Source of the DNA: Endozoicomonas arenosclerae
Lineage (GTDB): Bacteria > Pseudomonadota > Gammaproteobacteria > Pseudomonadales > Endozoicomonadaceae
Length of the DNA: 64,000 bases
Direction: 5' to 3'
Assembly: GCF_001562015.1 (NCBI RefSeq)
Contig: NZ_LASA01000065.1
Span: forward strand, 9,843-73,842
Shown: positions 35,501 through 44,500 of the stretch, piece by piece
Position numbering within the stretch: position 1 is the stretch's first letter
Layout: every line of letters begins with the position of its first letter
The notes under the pieces: generated by a model
Database searches by the model: none
The model's input: only the letters and a program-made list of their open reading frames with translations
What the model was told of the DNA's origin: nothing
Program-made: the position numbers and the translations under genes

Positions 35501-38500
35501 ATCATCTGCAACACTATCACCTGAGGCAACATCATTGGTATTACCATCAAATCGCCAATGGGCCACCAAACTGCTGTCAAGATCAGGTGTGTCAGGTGTA
35601 TAGGTCCAGCTGCCATCGGAGCCAATCACAAGATCACCATAATCACCCTGAATAGTGGTAGACCCTGATATTGTTGTACCATTCACATCAGTAACAGTCA
35701 GTGAATCGTTTTCTTCATCGGAATCATTGGCCAGAACACTGGCTCCACCCGATACAACAGAACCTCCAACGCTTGCCTCACCGGTATTGGTATCTGCAAC
35801 CAGATCAGCGGCATCATTGACTGCTGTTACATTAAGCGTCCATGGAACATTAGTTGTCAGAGAACCATCTGAAACAGCTATGACAATTGAAAGTGAGCCT
35901 ACATCTGCATCATCAGGTGTACCACTGAATGTTCTGGTTGCTGAATCAAAATTCAACCAGACTGGTAGAGGATCACCATTAGAAAGCGTTGCATTAAAGC
36001 TCATGGCATCGCCATCATCATCAGCAAATGCATTAGCTGGCAATGTATAACTAAATGCAGCTTCTTCAGCCGTGGCCTGTTCAGCTATTGCACTGACTAA
36101 CTCTGGTGCATCATTGGTATCGCTTACTCGGATGGTATAGGTCTGCTCAGATGTTAATTGACCGTCACTGACTTGCACTGTGATCGAGTGCGAACTGGCA
36201 GACTCATAATCCAGTAAACTGCCATCTGCAACGGTCACCTGCCCTGTAGAGCTATCAATAGCAAAGCGACCACCAGCATCATTGGTCAAGCTGAATATCA
36301 GATTGTCACCTTCTACATCAGAAGCAGTGATGGTTCCTACCACTGCTCCATTTGAACTGTTTTCAACAGAAGAGAATGGGTCAGCATTTTTGCCACTCGA
36401 AGTGTCGAGGAATCCGGAAACAGCAGCTCCACCGTTAACGGATATATTGCTGATGCCATAACCGGCATTGCTATTAGAGGTAGAAACGATCTGATCAGTA
36501 CCAGAACTTTCAAAATAAGTCGATTTTTGTTCTGCTGTCAGATTATTCCAGGTAGAGAGATCTGTGTACTTGGCTTCAATAACTTTAAAGTTCAGAGTGC
36601 CATTCTGGTTATCAGAGATCTGAACTTTAACCCCTTTACCATAACCACCATCCGTTTTCGTCAGCCAGACCGAACCACCCAACTCGAAGCCGTCTGGCAT
36701 AGTCAGAGAGGCCGCATTCTTATCAGAAATAGATGAGCCGCCCCAGACAAAATCAATTTGTTCAACCACCGCTTCAGGTGTGGTCGGGGCATCATTAACA
36801 CCATTGACAGTAATACTGACATCAGCAGACGAACTTAAAGAACCATCACTTGCGGTAATCCTCACCTGTACGGTGCCTACATCTGGATCATCAGGCGTAC
36901 CGGAGAAAGTACGGGTTCCGGCATCAAAACTCATCCAGGTCGGCAGTGGATCACCGTTGGACAATGTCGCTGAGAACGAAAGACTGTCACCATCAAGATC
37001 ATTGAAAGCGTTTGCATCAACGGTATAACTAAAGGCAGATTCTTCAGCCACTGTCTGATCAGATAGACCTACATAGTCAGATTCTGCAGGGCCTGAACCG
37101 GAAGGCACATAGTTGACATCATCGCTGATGACGATTTTATCAACCCCAGTACCGTCTTCACGCATCCATAAATTAAGTTGGTGAGTACCTGGCTCATCAA
37201 CCTCTATAGTTATACGACCAGCACCATTCATTCGGTCGTTAGCCCACTCCATTGATGTAGAGTCGAAATCAATGCGACTGCCACTCTCGACAGCCTCTCC
37301 ATTCAGACCAATATGAATACTGTCACCATTCCCATTTGTCTCATTACCACGAACCCATACGTAATAAGTACCTGCAGAATCAAACTGAATGTCATATGTC
37401 AGCTCTGAACTTTGGCCTGTATAGTCTTGATCAAATCCAAGACCATTATCTGCCGTGTCAACGTATTCCCCCCCTGAAGCAGAACCGTCACTTTTAACAC
37501 TCCAGGTATTCCCACTGCGATTGACCTGGCTGCTAAAATTCTCAGCCTCAATAGAGACAAGACCATTGGACTCAGCAAAGACGGGTGAAGGTGAATCATT
37601 AACGTTATTGACTACCAGATTGAAGTTAGCATCCGTTGTCTCACCGTCTTCATCGGTAGCAGTGACCTTCAGGGATAATGTAGATACATCTCCATTATCT
37701 GGCACACCGGAAAACGCTCTTGTATCCGTATTAAACAGCAACCAATCAGGTAAATCAGACCCATCTGCCTGAGTAGCAGAATAGGTCAGAGTATCTTTAT
37801 CCCCATGAGTGAAGGTATTTTCAGGAACAGTAAAGTTGAAAGCAGAATCTTCATCTACAGACTGATTGGAAAGCACATTAGACACTACAGCATCATCATC
37901 AACCGCATTGACATCAATAACAGCAGAGACGCTTGCCTCATCACCTGAGGTTCCATCACTGACCGTATAACTGAACGCCACATCCGCTCCATGGAAGTTA
38001 GCAGCTGGAGTAAAGGTCCATGTGCTGTTACCGTTATCCACCAATACGCCATGGGAATCATTATCCAGGCTGATAGAAGCGATACTCAGACTATCACCAT
38101 CATCATCAGAAGCATTGGCTAACAATTGTGCTTGTGTAATAACAACGGAACTGTCTTCGTTTACACTTCCAAGATCCACATTACCTGCTACTGGAGCATC
38201 ATCCACTGACTGAATGACAAAGTCGATTGTCTGCGATGTCGTGGCTGTATCTCCGGAAGATTCAGCAGCTGTGGCTGACACTGTCAGAGAAACCGTTCCG
38301 TTTGCATTGGCTAATGGTGTCAGACTTAGCTGACTTGTATTCCAACTGGAAATGTCTATTGAAGAACCATCAGAAGTAACCGAATTTGTGCCATCGCCCA
38401 ATACGTAACCTGAAGGAACACCTGAAACCTGAACAGAAGAAATAGTTTCTGAGCCATCTGCATCTACAAGTGCTGTCGCTAACTCAAAGGTTGAAGAGCT

Positions 38501-41500
38501 ATCTTCATTGATCGTAATACTGTTCAATTTATTGATAGTCACATCATCGAACAGTGCACCGTGATCATCAAAAGCTCCTGAGGTCTCTCTGATCACCACT
38601 TGACCACTGTCATTACCATTAGCGGGTAGCTTGATGGTTATGGTTTCCCATGAAGAAGTGGGCGTAATGGTCTGAAGCACTTCTCCATTCCAGACCACCT
38701 CAAACTCATCCGTTCCCAGACTGTCTGGACGAATACGGGTAGCAAATGAAATCTCGTGATCAAAACCTTCACTGGTATCCACAGTGTATCGAATAGCATC
38801 TTCATTCGTTGCGGCACTGCCCTCAGTGTCATCCAAATCCATGATGTAGCCATTGCCGCCCGAAGCGTCGGATACTCCGTAAACGCTAGCCTGATTTATC
38901 TCAGGTGCATTTTCAGAAGTCCACCCGCTGGCAAGACCATCATTCTCAAAGTCCATTGAAGAAATAACTGTACTATCTGCAATAGAAAGGGTTGGCGCGT
39001 CAGCTACAGCACTAACAGTGATATTTGCCTGTCCTGAAACAGTGGCTTGACCATCACTGATATCAAACAGCATGACAGACGAGCCTGACCAGTTGTCTGA
39101 AGGGGTAAATGTCCATGTTCCATTACCATTATCAACAACAGCGACTGAACCCGAATCTATGCGCACATTACTGACAGATAATGTATCCGAGTCAGCATCA
39201 GAAGCATTGGCCAGAAGCTCAGCCTCTGTCATTACAAAGCTCTGATCTTCATTGGTACTCAGTGTCAATGCAGAACCGGACTCAGGACCATCATTCACAG
39301 AAGACACATCAACTGTTGCTGTCGCCACCTGATCGTCTGAAACGTTGCCATCAGATACCGTAAAGCTGAGAGCAACATCATTGCCATTAAAATTAGCCGC
39401 TGGCGTATAGGTCCATGTTCCATTGCCATTATCGGTAACAGATCCATGAGCACCATTAACGAGAGACAAGCTAGTGATACTCAGGCTATCTCCTGCATCG
39501 ACATCCGATGAGTTAGCCAGTAACTGTGCTTCTGTAATTAAAAGACTGGTATCTTCTGCAGTGCTTCCAAGATCAACGTTCGCTACATCCGGAGCATCCT
39601 GTACAGGTTGCAGATCGACCCGAATAGTTTGACTGACTGTTTCAGCATCACCACCTGATGCCTCAGTGGCAGTAGCAGACAGCGTTAGAGTAAAGTCAGT
39701 CTCATGATTAGCTACAGGCGTGAGAGTAATATTAGCCAGAGTCCATCCTGTAACATCAACAGCACTGCCATCAGTAGTTACAGTGTTAGAGCCATCAGTT
39801 AAGCCAAAACCTGAAGGTATGCCACTAAGAGACACAGCAAGAGATTCTGAGCCATCGGAATCTGTTAAAGAAGCGCTCAAATCAAGAGCTATACGACTGT
39901 CTTCGGCACTGGAAATGGCTTTATCATATGCGGGATCAGAACTGTCATCAGCACCAAAGCGAGTTACAGTAATCTCGTCCAGCAAAGGACCCACACCGTT
40001 ATTCTGTCCTGCCACTTCCCTGATTGTCAGCTGGGTACTGCTTTGCTCTGTATCAGGCAATGTTACTTTGACTTCTCCCCAACTGGTGCCAGGATCAATC
40101 GTCTGCAAAACCTGGCCATTCCAGACTACTTCAATTTCATCAGTACCGTCATAACTTCCACGCTGCTTCACCCATAGTGAAACTTCGTGGTCATGGCCCT
40201 GACTGGTATCAACGGAGTAATAAAAGGCATCTGGCGTTGTACCTCCTCCATCAGCATCAAGCTCAACTACTCGGCTTCCATTTCTGGAGCTACCTAGTGG
40301 ACCGCCACTTGCATGACTTTCTACACTATTTTCTGATGTCCAGCCGTTAGCCAAACCACCATTAAAGTCCATTTGAGAAATGACTGTCGAGCCTTGAACA
40401 TCCAGGGAAGGAGCGTCAGCATCAGGCGTTATGGTCAAATCAACCTGACTGCTCACGGTGACGCTGCCATCTGAAACATCAAACCCCAGTTGTGCACTAC
40501 CAGACTGATGACTGTCAGGAGTAACTGTCCAGGTTCCATTGCCATTATCAACTACTGAAACCTGACCGCTTGTTACAGTCACATTGCTGACAGACAATGA
40601 ATCATTATCAGCATCTGTTGTATTTGCCAGCAGCTCTGCCTCGGTGAGAGTGAAGCTGACATCTTCATTTGTGGTTTTGTCGATATTGGAGCTAACAACT
40701 GGAATATCATTCACAGCTGTTACATTCAGGGTCATATTGTACGATGACTGAGTATATTCGCCCTGTCCATCAGCCACTTTGAAAGCAAATGAAGAATAAT
40801 CATTTCCGTTATGATGACTGCCCGGAGTGAAAGTCAACAGTCCAGACTGAATATCAGACACACTTATTGTATCGCTGACACTAACTATTGCTCCGTTCAA
40901 CAACAGCTCTCCCTGGACAGGCAGGCTTTCGATTTTTACGGAACTCAGGCTGTCAGACTGATCCTGATCGGCAAAATTGAAATCGCCGGCAGTAAACACA
41001 TAAGTGGTATCTTCAGTTGCTGTAACAGTCTCATTAGCAGCAGTGGGTGCTTCATTCACATCGGTGACATAAACAGTGTAGGTACGAGTGCTTGAAAGTT
41101 CGCCGTCACTGACCTGAACCGTAATATCATGCGTACTATTAGCTTCATGATCCAGTAAAGCACCGTCGGCAACAGAAATTTCTCCTGAATTATTGATGGC
41201 AAAGCGACCGCCTGCATCATCGGTTAGTGAATAGGTCAGACTATCAGATACATCCTGATCAGAGCCTGATACAGTAGCTACCAATGTGCTGTTAGCACTA
41301 TTTTCAGAAATATGAATCGCATCATTCAGCTGGTTATCAATGGTTGCAGAATCAAAAATGGCATGTACTTCATTTTCTGAGAGAGCTTTATCATAGAAAG
41401 CAAATTCATCAATCGAGCCATCGATAACCCTGTCCCCAGCAGAACGGTTACCCAGAGTCACGTTGTACTCGACACCATTTGGCGTCCAACTGGTGGAAGA

Positions 41501-44500
41501 CTCAGCTGCAAGTTCACCATTTTTATATAGCAGAAGGTCACCAGAGTCAGAAATTGTGGTCGTAATATGTACCCATTCACCCTCAACGAAGAAATTATCG
41601 ATTTCCAGGGTGCCAGCTCTGCTGCCATTGTCATAAATATGAACAGCTAACGTGCTGTTATGTTGTTCACGACCAAGGAAAAAGCTATCTGTACCATCAG
41701 TGACTTCAACAATTCGTGACCAATTAGGATCAAAACTGTCCATTTTCACCCAAGTGGAAAAGGATATATTTTCACCCATAGTCAGATCAAAGCTGGCGCC
41801 GGCAGATCCGTCTGAAGCATCAATGGTTAAAGCTGATCCGGTACCGTTATAACCTGTACCTAATGAGGCATTACCTGCCAGAGCCAGATCATTGCCATTT
41901 CCTGTATCATCAGATGTATTGTCAAAACTGTAAGCAGCTAGTACCTCATTAACCAAAGAGTGAGTGGCTAGTTCAGGAGCATCATTGACATCAACAACAT
42001 TAATGGTAAATGTTTCATTTACAGATGCACCGGCAGAGTCTGTTGAAGTAACCGTTAAATCAATGCTGCTTTCAGATTCACTATCAAGACTGATTCCATC
42101 CTTAAGTTTGAGCTGACCACTAACGACTTCAAAACGGGTATCACTTAATGAATAGGTGTGAGAATCTCCTGAATCATCATCTGCAGTAGCAATGGCTCCT
42201 ACAATCGCTCCAGCTGAGTTTTCAGAAACTGATGTTGAGTCGAGAGAAACACTGTCAGGTATATCATTGACAGCAACTACAGATAAGCTGAAATCGGCTG
42301 AATGAATGCTCTGTCCGTCAGATGCAGTCACTCTGACAACAATATCTCCAACATCACTGTCATCCGGGGTACCACTGAAGGTTCTGCTCTCAGCATCAAA
42401 TGAAAGCCAGGTTGGCAACGGATCACCATTAGCCAGTGATGCTGACAGCGACAAGATATCTCCGGAATCCACATCCACAAAAGCATCTGCAGCCAATGTA
42501 TATAAGAATGAAGCCTCTTCATTAACAGCTTGATCAGCTGGCGCATTCAGATAATCAGACTGAGCAGGCCCGGAACCGGATGGCGTATAGTTCGAATCCT
42601 TGGTGAGAACAATTTTATCAACTGACAAACCGGCTTCTCGCAGCCAGAGGTTCACTTGATGTCGGCCAGCCTCATCAATGTTAATTGTTGCTCTACCGCT
42701 GTGTGTCCAGTTATTTGAGTTAGAGAAGTTAGTGAAACCCCAGTTCGTGTGACTATAATCTCCATTCACACCAATATGGAGGCTATCCCCACCTCCACTC
42801 ATAATTTCGCCTTTCATCCAGACATAGTAGGTTCCGGGGCTGTCAAAATTAATTTCGTACGTCAGCTCAGGACTATCACCTTCTGTATCATTGCCGGTCC
42901 GCCACATTCCGTTTGAGGCCGTGGCAACTTTTTCTCCTCCAGACGCACTTCCATCAGAGACTGTACTCCAGACAGAACCGTCACGGGCAACACTACTGTG
43001 GAAGTTCTCAGCTTCAATTGAAACCAGCCCACCGGACTCCTGAAAGACTTGTACAGGACCATCATTGACATTGGTCACATCCAGATTGAATTGAGCATTG
43101 CTACTTAGCCCATCTCCATCTGTAGCTGTTACTTTTAAATTCAGCGTACCCACATCTTCGTTATCAGGGGTACCTGAGAATGTTCTTGAACCTGAGTTAA
43201 ACTTCAACCAGTCAGGTAAAGCACTCCCATCAGCCAATGTCGCTGTGTATGTTAGAGCATCCCCATCAACGTCTAAAAAGGTGTTAACAGGTACCTGGAA
43301 TGTCAGCTTCGAATCTTCTGAAACACTCTGGTTGACGATGTTATTAGCAACTACAGGCGCTTCATTGACATCGTTAAGTGTGACGGTGAGATTAACAGGC
43401 GTCGATACAAAAGTTCCGTCGGACGCTGTCACCTGAATGGTATGGGATACTGCGGACTCGTAGTCAATGGCAGCCTCTCCAGCTGCGGTCAGTGTAACGG
43501 CACCTGTACTGCTATTGATGGTAAAGTAACCATTATCATTGCCACTTGAGATTGCATAAGTGACAGGGTTAGGGCCATCAACATCAGTATGAGAAACAGA
43601 ACCTACAGCAGTCCCGTCTGAACTGTCTTCATCAATCGCCAAGCCCGTTGCTATTGCGGTAGGAGCATTGGTATTCAGAAGGACAATATCACCACCAGCA
43701 GGATCGAAAGTAACCTGGATATCATCAAGCTGAACCTTGACAGGGTCATCGATATCAGACTTTCCGCCCAGTTTGGCTATGGCTTGATTGTATGTAAAAG
43801 TCCCTTGACCAGCCTTATCAAAATAAACGTAGTTACTATCTACGTTGAAATAGTCAGCAAGATCGTTGTAATCAAAGTCATCAGCAACAAAGGCGCTGAT
43901 ATCCAGAACATCCTGTTGCTCACTGTTTGATTTAAAGTCCCAGAGCGTGTCTACTTCATCATCATCAGCCAGTATGAATGTATCATTACCCGCACCACCC
44001 GCAATAAAGTCACGACCCGCTCCACCGGAAAGAATATCATCATCGGAACCACCATCCAGATAGTCTCGACCTACCCCACCTTTTAGAGTGTCATCACCAT
44101 CTCGACCGTATAAATCCAGTCTCTGAGCTTCGCTGGATTCATAATCGCCCGTGCTTTTGTTGTAACCTCCGGATGTATCTGTAAACCCGGAGCCATCCAG
44201 AACATCATCACTGTCACCCCCAATGGCTTTTTCTATGCCACTAGCATGCATATCCAGCGTGACAGATTGTCCTGCACTCTCTTTTATTCTGGCGGTATCA
44301 AATCCAACTCCACCCTCAACAGCACCACTGGTTAAATCGAGGTTATCAATGAACAGCTTGTCATTACCCTCACCACCATAAAGAAAGTCAGCGCTTTTTG
44401 TACTGGCCAGAGCGTCACCATCCAGAATATCATCACCGGCATTACCATAAAGAGTGTCACTACCCTCACCGGCTTTCATCTTATCAGCAGTACTTTCACC